NCBI RefSeq assembly: GCF_021497505.1
Contig: NZ_CP069349.1
Location: 769,861 to 833,860 of the forward strand
Reading direction: 5' to 3'
Source: Turicibacter sp. TJ11
Lineage (GTDB): Bacteria; Bacillota_I; Bacilli_A; MOL361; Turicibacteraceae
DNA length: 64,000 nucleotides
Of this stretch, positions 25,089 through 32,470 are shown piece after piece. How positions within the stretch are numbered: position 1 is the first letter of the stretch; each line of letters starts with the position of its first letter. The translations under genes were made by a program, and so were the position numbers. The notes under the pieces are model-generated. The model searched no databases. It had not been told where the DNA came from and saw only the letters and a list, made by a program, of their open reading frames with translations.

Positions 25089-26715
25089 GTAACTATTCAG
25101 CCTAGTAGAAAAGAGTATCACAAAAAGGAGTGCTCATTTAGTGAAGTACTCCTTGTGAATGTTATGAAAATTGAATCGTATTTCCCATTAAAATGGTTTC
25201 AATACTTTCGATAATATTTAATCCTTGCTTTTGACAAGTAGAGATGAAACCTCTGATTCGGGCGAAACAATGAGCACCTTTTTCTGTTCGGAAACATCCG
25301 GATATTTTTTGTTTAGTTTTAGTCATTCGGACATCACGCTCAGCTAAATTATTATCAAACGGAACTTCAACTTGATACAGAAATTCTAATACTTCTTCTT
25401 GTCGTTTCGATAAACGATTGAGTAATCGAACGGAATCCGTATTCTTTTCATGCAGTTTTAAAGGATTCTCACGGTAACCCTCTTCGATGATTTGTTGGTA
25501 TCGTTTCTCAAACTCCTGTATTTTAGATAAGGGTAAAGGATATTCCGTCTCTTCTGAATAAGTTTTAGCTTCAAGTAATAATTTCGTCATGTTTTTTGCC
25601 CACTGTTGGTTCTCAAAATCGATGATTCCTTTAAACTCTCTTAAATGATGAACGTTACATAAAGCATGCGTACAATCATCATATTTAAAATACGGGGTCC
25701 AATGGTCATGGATGACGGTTCCTTTGAAAGAGGGAAGAATGCCATTGGCTTCAATGGCTTGAGAGCCACGCTTTTCATGAACAAAGTAATGCGTGAATTT
25801 TTGATTTGAAGTCACGTGAAGCCAGTGTCTCTTTCCATTGACATAACAGCCTGTTTCATCTAAATGAAGATGATTTGATGCCAAAAGATTTTCTTTGATT
25901 GAGGCTTCAGTCGTTTCTAATAACTCATCACATCGTTTCGTCATATTCACCAGTGTTCCTTGGCTGATGGTCGCTTTGAAAATATCTTGAGTCAATTGTT
26001 TCAGACGGTTGAAAGGAATCAATTGATAGTGACTGAAATAAGTTAATACACTTGTTAAATGTGGCCCATATTGTGTCGGTTGTGTGACATGTTTCGGAAA
26101 TAGTCCTTCATTTTTAAAGTGACAGTTAGGACATACTTTAATTTGGGATTGATGCTCAGTCACTTGAAGCCTTAAGCTCGGTAAATCAAAAACTTGACGT
26201 CGAATCGTTTTTTGAGGTTCAACGTTTTCTAAACAACACCCACACCCTTGGCAAGTTTTCGGATGATGTGTGACGACATGATCCGGATCTTTTATCATTT
26301 TTAAGGTTGAACCTTGATGTCCGACTTGACCACCCGGTTTTTTATTTGAAGGTTGACGCAAACTTTTTGTCTTTTTAAAACCATCGGTTGACGGAGGTAA
26401 GCTACTATTTTGACTGGTTTGATTTGATTGTTTTTCAAGTTTCTTAAGGCGAGCATCTAAATCTGAAACAGTCTGAGATAACTCAGAGATTTGAGTGGAA
26501 AGTCCTTGAACTAAACTAATAACGGATTGAATCCCCTCCTGATAAACTTTGATGATTTCAGATTCTGACATGAGATGACACCTTCTTCTAAAGTTGGAAT
26601 AGTAAGGATATTATAACGTAAATCTTACAAATAGGTAAGTTATTCACGAGAGCTACATATCATTAACAAAAACACCAAGGAATGGAATTCATTTACTTGG
26701 TGGCTGAATAGTTAC
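25089..26715. mobile_element. IS66-family element, TnpC-only type (ISBst12-like), 1627 bp
   Basis: The ends are perfect 14-base inverted repeats GTAACTATTCAGCC, beginning with the GTAA typical of IS66 elements, and are bounded by a perfect 8-bp duplication TAAAATAG, the length expected for this family. It carries a single transposase gene, without the small TnpA and TnpB genes, as in the ISBst12 group. It is inserted in a glycosyltransferase gene. Confidence 0.93.
25162..26571 (-). CDS. IS66-family transposase (TnpC)
   Basis: A 469-residue transposase with an N-terminal coiled coil (leucine-rich, residues 15-50), the NSSLPPSTDGFKK linker, GGQVGHQGSTL, a zinc-binding cysteine region (CQGCGCCLENV and CPNCHF) and the DDE catalytic core, including HLDETGCYVNGKRHWLHV, VIHDHWTPYF and the glutamate in VPFDNNLAERDVRM. 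It is full length and without visible lesions, so the element may be mobile. GGTGTCATCTC before the ATG is a weak ribosome binding site. Confidence 0.95.
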   Translation of the reverse strand: MSESEIIKVYQEGIQSVISLVQGLSTQISELSQTVSDLDARLKKLEKQSNQTSQNSSLPPSTDGFKKTKSLRQPSNKKPGGQVGHQGSTLKMIKDPDHVVTHHPKTCQGCGCCLENVEPQKTIRRQVFDLPSLRLQVTEHQSQIKVCPNCHFKNEGLFPKHVTQPTQYGPHLTSVLTYFSHYQLIPFNRLKQLTQDIFKATISQGTLVNMTKRCDELLETTEASIKENLLASNHLHLDETGCYVNGKRHWLHVTSNQKFTHYFVHEKRGSQAIEANGILPSFKGTVIHDHWTPYFKYDDCTHALCNVHHLREFKGIIDFENQQWAKNMTKLLLEAKTYSEETEYPLPLSKIQEFEKRYQQIIEEGYRENPLKLHEKNTDSVRLLNRLSKRQEEVLEFLYQVEVPFDNNLAERDVRMTKTKQKISGCFRTEKGAHCFARIRGFISTCQKQGLNIIESIETILMGNTIQFS

Positions 26716-27255
26716 TAAAATAGAAAGCTTTTGGCCGTTTTTGACAAGTGGTAGTGGCTGTTTAGTCTCTAAAAAGTGAGTCGCATAAATTTTAATTAAT
26801 TTGCTAGGTAAGTGTTTCAAATTAAAAAACGAAACATCGAAATCTTTAAAATCAGAAAGAATCCATGTGTTTGCTCCATTTTCATGATCCACTACTAAAT
26901 AAATCTCTTCAACTCCTCGCTTAAGAAGCTCATGAATGAGATTAATCCCCTCTTCTTTACTTAATTGATTAAATAAAGATGGAATAATAGCAGTATGATA
27001 CATTTGATCAAAAGTGGTAGACGATTGTTGTAAGTGGGATAAGAAAAAAACTCGCTCATAACAACTCATCACCTCTGTCTCAAACGCTTGATCTTCTGCA
27101 AGACAAACATCGACTTTATAAGTTGATTTGGGATACATATTTTTTAAAAGAGGTGCTATCCAGGGAGACTCCCCTGATATTTCAAGAATAAAATCCTCCT
27201 GATGTAAATTTAAAAAACTAATAAGTTCTAATTTGGATTGAAACTCAATCTCCAT
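26716..27255 (-). pseudogene. 5' part of the IS-split glycosyltransferase gene (N-terminal Rossmann-like domain)
   Basis: Begins at the ATG 27255 after AGAGGGG and encodes about 180 residues before the target duplication. The frame then runs into the IS end and stops at 26689. The domain alternates helices and strands (DFILEISGESPWIAPLLKN, IYLVVDHENGANTW) and looks like a degenerate SAM-methyltransferase or Rossmann-like domain, without a clear glycine motif, so catalysis is doubtful. Joined to the fragment at 22888-25080 it forms one protein with two GT4 domains behind it. Confidence 0.85.
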
Positions 27256-27565
27256 AACATCCCCTCTTTCTTTTTCATTAAAATGGGCGAAAATTCCATA
27301 ATTAATATATCTTATGATAAAAAGAATTTAAGTGTTATTCATGAACTCATTATTTTTCATTTTTATTAAGATGTTACAACTTCTAACGATTCATCCTCTT
27401 CATCTGCTAATTGATGAGTTAACCACTCATCCCCACACAATCTCATATATATAAGTCCAGATATGTTTTTCATATCGGAAAACTTTTAACTGGACTATAG
27501 GATGCCTTAATATTAAAGCGGCTTACCAACTAAGACTGGTGTAGCATTATAAAATACATTTCTGT
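27256..27565. other. Decayed intergenic region
   Basis: About 300 bases upstream of the split glycosyltransferase. A small minus-strand frame (27366-27473, 35 codons, ending ADEEDESLEVVTS) reads like the tail of a lost protein but has no ribosome binding site. No promoter pair could be called with confidence. Confidence 0.35.
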
Positions 27566-27697
27566 TTATATATAGTAAAGGATTCCTCGAACGCCCCAAT
27601 CGACAAACATTCCGATAAAAACACCGTAAAATCCTCATTTCAGTGTTACACCAAGCAAATATCCTAGACAAACTCTGAAAACCCACATTCCAATCAT
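27566..27697 (-). pseudogene. C-terminal remnant of a MATE-family efflux transporter
   Basis: On the minus strand from 27697 the frame reads MIGMWVFRVCLGYLLGV, TLK, a TGA stop, then GFYGVFIGMFVDWGVRGIL. This matches the conserved C-terminal region of MATE multidrug/Na+ antiporters, where the stop replaces an expected tryptophan (TGG to TGA). Only about 43 codons remain; everything upstream is gone. The fragment lies between the glycosyltransferase operon and an IS3 element, which may have mediated the deletion. Confidence 0.7.
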
Positions 27698-27708
27698 CGT
27701 ACTTCAAT

Positions 27709-27745
27709 AAAAAAGAAGCCCTCTTGAACTTAGATGACTTCTTTG
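27709..27745 (-). terminator. Possible terminator
   Basis: AAAGAAG/CTTCTTT stem with a long imperfect interior and a T run on the minus strand. It no longer follows an intact gene. Confidence 0.35.
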
Positions 27746-27813
27746 ATCATTAACTTTTAGCTACGATTAAGTCAAACGTCCTCTTTTTAACTCGTTATCA
27801 TAAACTTCTTCAT

Positions 27814-27829
27814 AAAAAAAAACGGATGG
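27814..27829 (-). terminator. Distal half of a terminator split by the IS3 element
   Basis: On the minus strand CCATCCGT is followed by nine T residues. Its partner arm ACGGATGG lies at 29300-29307 just after the flavoprotein stop codon. The IS3 element at 27840-29292 sits between the arms, in what was the loop. Confidence 0.75.
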
Positions 27830-27871
27830 AAAACTAATCTGTACCCTTTGTCAAGGACAAAGAAAAAAAAC

Positions 27872-28768
27872 CTAAGCAACTTGAAGCTGATTTCTGTATC
27901 CTACAGGAGTCAGCTTATTTAAATTCCATTGATATCTAAAGTTGTTATGGTAATCTATATAATCTTTAATTTCGATGAATAAATCATCAAATGACATTTG
28001 ATTCGTAATCTCTGCTTCATCTTTTAAATGCCCAAAAAATGATTCTTGTGGAGCGTTATCCCAACAATTACCCTTTCTTGACATGGATTGTTGAATTCCT
28101 AATTCTTTTACTTGATTTGAAAATTGTGGACTAGTATAGTGTACTCCCTGATCGGAGTGAATGATCGTTTCTTTCATTAATTGGACAGTCGGATTTTCTT
28201 GAAGTTTTTTCAGTGTTTGAAGCACAAAATCTATCTTTAAATGATCACTTAATTGAAAGGCTAAAACTTCATTCGTTGCACTATCTAAAATGGTAGAGAG
28301 ATAGGCAGTCTGACCCTTTCCATATTTTAAATAAGTGATATCGGTTAATAGAACTTTGTAAGGTTCTGATGGTCTAAACTTACGGTTAACAAGATTTGGA
28401 CAAACGCGATGTGCTTGCGTAGCTTTAGCGAGTTTACGATAGGGATTACTTCGACGAACTTTACTCAACAATCCATATTTTTTCATGATGCGATGAATAG
28501 ATTTTAGGTTAAAGGAGATGTTGAATTCTCCTTTAAGAACCATCGCTACTTGGCGAATTCCTTTGTTCTTTCGTCCTTTGAAATGAATGGCTTGTTGAAT
28601 CACTTCTAAACGTTGTTGTTCGTCTTTTAGTCGCTTTAAGCGTGCTTTTTCAGCGCATGACGAAAAATAACGATAATAACCTGATCTTGAAACACCAAGA
28701 CTATCGCATAAATGAGAAATTAAAGAGTTAAATTTAGTTGATGTCTGGCTCACCACTTGATGAATCAT
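27872..28768 (-). CDS. IS3-family transposase OrfB (catalytic subunit)
   Basis: A 298-residue DDE integrase-type protein: the HTH_21-like N-terminus (GVSRSGYYRYF), the first aspartate in LLTDITYLKYG, the second in HSDQGVHYTS and the glutamate in NCWDNAPQESFFGHLKDE. The functional transposase is expected to be an OrfAB fusion made by -1 frameshifting from OrfA; the shifted frame is open from the heptamer through to this gene. Intact. Confidence 0.95.
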   Translation of the reverse strand: MIHQVVSQTSTKFNSLISHLCDSLGVSRSGYYRYFSSCAEKARLKRLKDEQQRLEVIQQAIHFKGRKNKGIRQVAMVLKGEFNISFNLKSIHRIMKKYGLLSKVRRSNPYRKLAKATQAHRVCPNLVNRKFRPSEPYKVLLTDITYLKYGKGQTAYLSTILDSATNEVLAFQLSDHLKIDFVLQTLKKLQENPTVQLMKETIIHSDQGVHYTSPQFSNQVKELGIQQSMSRKGNCWDNAPQESFFGHLKDEAEITNQMSFDDLFIEIKDYIDYHNNFRYQWNLNKLTPVGYRNQLQVA

Positions 28769-28791
28769 TTGAAACCTTACTTCTTTAGAGA

Positions 28792-29202
28792 CTATTCTAG
28801 CATTTTTCTCACGAGTCTCAACTTTTTTAATAATTCGTTCTCAATCCTTAAAACTTCTAATTCGGCTTGCGTACGTAACAACTGTTCTTCTATCGTTAAC
28901 TCTCGCTTTAGAGGTCTTCCAGAATTGGTAGTACGACTATCATCCAATCCTAATGGCCCCTGAGTTTTAAAGGCTTGTTTCCAACGTTTAGCTGCAGAAT
29001 TCACACGCTGCATACCAAGCATCTCAACATTGAATCCATAGTATTCGAATATCTCTCGAGGAAACTTTCCTTTCTCGCTCATCGCAATAAAGTTTTCCTT
29101 AAATTCTTTTGTATAAGTAATCCCTTTTTCAGACACTGACTTAACATAATCGTTTTGTTTGAGTTGTTCAATCTCTTGCGGTGTAAATAACTTCTTGCTC
29201 AT
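28792..29202 (-). CDS. IS3-family transposase OrfA (DNA-binding subunit)
   Basis: A 136-residue protein with a helix-turn-helix in the first 80 residues (MSEKGKFPREIFEYYG) and a C-terminal leucine-rich helix (EEQLLRTQAELEVLRIENEL) that fits the oligomerisation helix of OrfA proteins. AGGAGG lies upstream of the ATG at 29202. The frameshift signal is close to its 3' end. Confidence 0.92.
   Translation of the reverse strand: MSKKLFTPQEIEQLKQNDYVKSVSEKGITYTKEFKENFIAMSEKGKFPREIFEYYGFNVEMLGMQRVNSAAKRWKQAFKTQGPLGLDDSRTTNSGRPLKRELTIEEQLLRTQAELEVLRIENELLKKLRLVRKMLE
28822..28828 (-). other. Programmed -1 frameshift heptamer A_AAA_AAG of the IS3 element
   Basis: In the OrfA frame the codons read TTA AAA AAG; slipping back by one base on A_AAA_AAG opens the frame that continues as VETREKNARIVSKEV into OrfB. 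This is the standard way IS3 elements make OrfAB. Confidence 0.75.
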
Positions 29203-29299
29203 CTGAAATCCTCCTAAAATCTAATAGTTTATATGATAGCAAAAAGACCCTAGAGGGTAGACTTTTTTTACTTGTCTACTCTCTAGGGTACATTTTAAA

Positions 29300-29307
29300 C
29301 CATCCGT
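29300..29307 (-). terminator. Proximal half of the split flavoprotein terminator
   Basis: ACGGATGG on the minus strand, a few bases after the flavoprotein stop codon at 29314. Its complement and T run are on the other side of the IS3 element at 27814-27829. Confidence 0.75.
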
Positions 29308-29313
29308 CAATTA

Positions 29314-31248
29314 TTATTTACTTAAAGCATTTGCTGCTGCATTTTCTCCAGCAATGCGTCCTGAATTGTAAGCAAATCCTAATGTTCCACCTTCAAATGT
29401 CACATAGTTATTTCCGTACATTCCTCCTGCATCAGCACCTGTTACCCATAAGTTATCGATAGGTGTTCCAGATTCATCAACAGCTTGAATGTTTTCATTA
29501 ATTGCAACGCCACCTAACGTTCCAAGACAACGTGTTTTAACTTTTACCGCGTAATATGGACCCTTTTCTAGCGCATACATATATTTAGAATCTTTGAAGA
29601 ATTGAGTATCTTCTCCATTATTCGCCATTTGATTATAATTCGCTACTTCTTCTACTAAGTAAGGCGCTCCAATTAACTCTGCTAATTCTTCGATGCTATT
29701 TGCTGTAAATGCAACACCTGCTTGAACAGCATCAGCTAAAACAGCACTGTAATCAAATGGTGCACGATTTGCTTCAGCCATTTTATCTATATCTTTTAAA
29801 TGTCCAGCTTCAATATAGGATACACCTTTACCATATAAGTGTCCCCAACGATCAGCAAATACACTAGCTAATCCTTTTTCTGCAACTTGTTCAACAATCC
29901 CTTGATCTAAGATGATGTACATTTCTGCATCTGGTTGTGTATAAATCATCGTTGATAAAGCTGCACTTTCGTAAGCTTCTTCTTCATTTCCAAAACGATA
30001 TCCTTTATTGTTTACAAATAATAATGGATTACGAACTAAATCTGTTAAAGCAGATGAATCTTGCATCTTCTTCTTCGCTTCAGCTTCAAACGTCATACCA
30101 AACCACTGAGCAACATCTGTTCCTAATTCAGCAGCTCCTGCTGACCAAGCCATCTCTAATCCGTCACCAGTTGCTGTAGCGATTAATCCAGTTCCAGCTT
30201 CTTCACCGAAATGTTCTTTCATCATTTCTGCATTTCCACCGTATCCACCTGTTGATAAAATAACTGAGTCAGCCGTGATACGTAACTCTGTTCCATCTGC
30301 ACGACGTGCAACAACTCCAGTTACTTTTCCTGAATCATCCATAATTAATGATTCTCCTGGTGTTTCATACATGACTGTTCCACCATTTTCAACAACTTTA
30401 TCATGTAACGTTTGGATTGCTACTGTTCCACCGTCTGCATATCCATGAGCCGTTGTTGGCATTCCTACGTGATTATATTGTGCTCCGTGTCCAGCTTCTA
30501 ATAAATTTAAGTTTACACCTTGCTCAAGTAACCAATCAATTGTTGAAGCTGATTTATTGATAATTGCACGAACTAAACGTGAATTAGCAAAGTATCCACT
30601 TTCCTTAATGTATGTTTCATATAACCACTCTGAATCTGCTGTATCATTTGCTTCAACTTGCATTGAACTATGATCGGCGAAAATAACACCGGCCATTGAC
30701 CCTGCTCCTGAAACACCTGGTGCTTTTTCAAGTAAGATAACATTTGCTCCAGCTTCACTAGCTGCTACAGCTGCCGCTGAACCAGAAGCTCCTGCTCCTA
30801 CAACGACAACATCTGTTGTAATTTCTTCAACTTGTGCAGTTGTTGTTGACTCTTGTTTCACTTTTAAAGATTCAACATCTCCACCTGCTTGTGTCACACA
30901 GTCAGCAACGGCATCTAAAATCCCATTACTTACATTTGTTGCACCTGATACTGTATCAACTGCTAATGTTTGATTTTCAACAATCCCACTCGGAATACGT
31001 TCAATAGCTGGAGCTGCAAGACCTTCAGTTTCATGATGTTCAAGAACTTTAACTGATAAGATTTCAGTTTCGCTGAATTCTACCTCAACTTTAATTTCTC
31101 CATTGTTCCCCATCGCAGTTCCCGTATAAGTTCCCGCTTCAAACGAGTTTTTAGCTTCTGTTGGTGCTTCTGTTTCATTTGTTTGACATCCTACTAATGT
31201 TAAAGACATTAATAAGGCCGCAAAATAACTTTTCGGTAATTTGTTCAT
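29314..31248 (-). CDS. FMN-binding, FAD-dependent fumarate reductase-like lipoprotein
   Basis: A 644-residue protein with a lipobox (LTLVGCQ), then an FMN_bind domain (residues about 40-125) whose DTVSGAT carries the threonine that ApbE-type transferases flavinylate. The rest is a fumarate reductase/succinate dehydrogenase-type FAD domain (VVVGAGASGSAAAVAASEAG, GSMAGVIFADHSS, TGGYGGNAEMMKEHFG, GGTLGFAYNSGRI). Such surface reductases use electrons from membrane flavoproteins to reduce fumarate, urocanate or similar acceptors during anaerobic respiration; the acceptor here is not readable. A MerR-type regulator lies upstream in the same direction. Its terminator has been opened by the IS3 insertion. 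Confidence 0.92.
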   Translation of the reverse strand: MNKLPKSYFAALLMSLTLVGCQTNETEAPTEAKNSFEAGTYTGTAMGNNGEIKVEVEFSETEILSVKVLEHHETEGLAAPAIERIPSGIVENQTLAVDTVSGATNVSNGILDAVADCVTQAGGDVESLKVKQESTTTAQVEEITTDVVVVGAGASGSAAAVAASEAGANVILLEKAPGVSGAGSMAGVIFADHSSMQVEANDTADSEWLYETYIKESGYFANSRLVRAIINKSASTIDWLLEQGVNLNLLEAGHGAQYNHVGMPTTAHGYADGGTVAIQTLHDKVVENGGTVMYETPGESLIMDDSGKVTGVVARRADGTELRITADSVILSTGGYGGNAEMMKEHFGEEAGTGLIATATGDGLEMAWSAGAAELGTDVAQWFGMTFEAEAKKKMQDSSALTDLVRNPLLFVNNKGYRFGNEEEAYESAALSTMIYTQPDAEMYIILDQGIVEQVAEKGLASVFADRWGHLYGKGVSYIEAGHLKDIDKMAEANRAPFDYSAVLADAVQAGVAFTANSIEELAELIGAPYLVEEVANYNQMANNGEDTQFFKDSKYMYALEKGPYYAVKVKTRCLGTLGGVAINENIQAVDESGTPIDNLWVTGADAGGMYGNNYVTFEGGTLGFAYNSGRIAGENAAANALSK

Positions 31249-31305
31249 TGACTCTCCTCCTTAAAACTAAATCAAAACTTGTTCATCAATTCACAAGTAT
31301 TTAAA

Positions 31306-31327
31306 GTGTAAGGTCCGGTGTAACCCC
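31306..31327. promoter_or_regulatory. Candidate MerR-type operator upstream of the flavoprotein
   Basis: GTGTAAGGTCCGGTGTAACC is GC-rich in an AT-rich spacer, contains the direct repeat GTGTAA, and lies between the MerR gene and its likely target about 60 bases before the latter's start. Assignment is by position only. Confidence 0.35.
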
Positions 31328-31379
31328 TGAGTCAATAAAGTTTTTAAAAAAATTACAAAAATAATGAAAATATCTCATA

Positions 31380-32183
31380 TTATTTATATTTTTCGACAGC
31401 TACGCGAACTGAAATGACATATTTAACCGATCCGTTCTCCACTTCTAATCCGTCTAACTTTACGCTAAAGTCTTCTAGAAAACGGTAATGATAATCTCTT
31501 GCCTTTTTTAGTAATGGCATTAAACAAGACTGATCAATAGAACAGACATCGTCAACAATCAGTGTCATACAAAGACCGAGCCCTCCTGGTAAAAATTCAA
31601 CTGGCTCCTCTATACATAGATCACACTGCTCAACATATTTGCTTTTGGCATGTAAGCCTAACTGAACTGAATGGGAGGTCTTTCCTAATTCAATAGACTC
31701 AAGTGGAATCGTCATCGATAAAACGGTATAAGGTAAATGCTCAATCCATTGTTTCATTAACTGTGTACTCTTTTTACAATCTTTATCACACCTTAATCGA
31801 TAAATAGGTGGCAACTCAACCTCCATAATCTCACCTACTTTTTCACACTGCCACTGATAGGAATTATGAATTTCATCTAAACGTGATTTTAATAACTGTA
31901 ATCGTTGAATCTCATATTCAATGTCTAACTTCTTTTGTTCAATCAAATCTAGATGACTTTCATTTGTCACACCATTCATTTTTTCAGATACTTTTGAAAC
32001 GGGTAACTCGAAACTTCGATATAACTTTGCTGTTAGAACCTTGAAGCCATCTCGATTAGTATATTCACGATAATTATTACACGGATTTTTAGTCGGTAAA
32101 AAAATTTGATTTTTTTCATAGTGCCGTAAAGCATCTACACTTACACCTAATAATTTAGTAAATTGACTGGTACTATAACTCAT
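31380..32183 (-). CDS. MerR-family transcriptional regulator
   Basis: A 267-residue regulator with an N-terminal winged helix (FTKLLGVSVDALRHYEKNQI, then YREYTNRDGFKVLTAKLY), a dimerisation helix around residues 78-112 and a C-terminal effector domain of about 140 residues carrying several cysteines (CDKDCKK, QCDLCIEE, CSIDQSC). The C-terminal part does not resemble GyrI-like domains clearly. It precedes the flavoprotein reductase gene by 130 bases in the same direction and probably controls it. The ligand is unknown; a redox or metal signal would fit the cysteines but is speculative. Confidence 0.85.
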   Translation of the reverse strand: MSYSTSQFTKLLGVSVDALRHYEKNQIFLPTKNPCNNYREYTNRDGFKVLTAKLYRSFELPVSKVSEKMNGVTNESHLDLIEQKKLDIEYEIQRLQLLKSRLDEIHNSYQWQCEKVGEIMEVELPPIYRLRCDKDCKKSTQLMKQWIEHLPYTVLSMTIPLESIELGKTSHSVQLGLHAKSKYVEQCDLCIEEPVEFLPGGLGLCMTLIVDDVCSIDQSCLMPLLKKARDYHYRFLEDFSVKLDGLEVENGSVKYVISVRVAVEKYK

Positions 32184-32397
32184 TTCATCTAACTCTCCCT
32201 ATCTTACTTCAACCTAATGATAACAAAATGATTTCAGACGATTACTTTCACTTCACCCGTTATATCCCCTTTAACTTAAGCAATTGATTCATTCATGTCT
32301 CACCATAATTCATCCCCGTTGATCAGTACGATTTCAACAGATTAATAACACATTCAGTTATGAATTTGAAAGATTAAATCTCATGATGTTCACAAAG

Positions 32398-32431
32398 AAA
32401 AAATAGCCGTTTTTGTAACGGCTATTTTTAA
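32398..32431 (-). terminator. Terminator of the 431-residue protein gene
   Basis: AATAGCCGTT/AACGGCTATT stem with a T run on the minus strand; A and T runs on both sides make it potentially bidirectional. Confidence 0.8.
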
Positions 32432-32470
32432 AGTACAGGAAGTGTAACATTAAACACTCATTTTTAGACT

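Larger units (their letters stand above)
27840..29292. mobile_element. IS3-family element (IS150-like group), about 1.45 kb
   Basis: The ends are TGTACCCT and its complement AGGGTACA. It carries two consecutive genes in different frames with a slippery A_AAA_AAG heptamer, the normal IS3 organisation. A second near-perfect inverted repeat of 16 bases with a T run (about 29249-29290) lies at the transposase-proximal end. No target duplication is visible directly outside the ends. The element is inserted in the loop of the flavoprotein gene's terminator. Confidence 0.88.

Noticed and set aside
27513-27707. 64-codon minus-strand frame in the decayed region
   Set aside because: It overlaps the MATE remnant in a different frame and has no similarity or ribosome binding site.
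28792-29202. Frameshift mutation between the two IS3 genes
   Set aside because: The slippery A_AAA_AAG heptamer and open shifted frame show the normal programmed frameshift of IS3 elements.
27836-29296. 3- or 4-bp target duplication of the IS3 element
   Set aside because: AATC on one side and TTTT on the other do not match.
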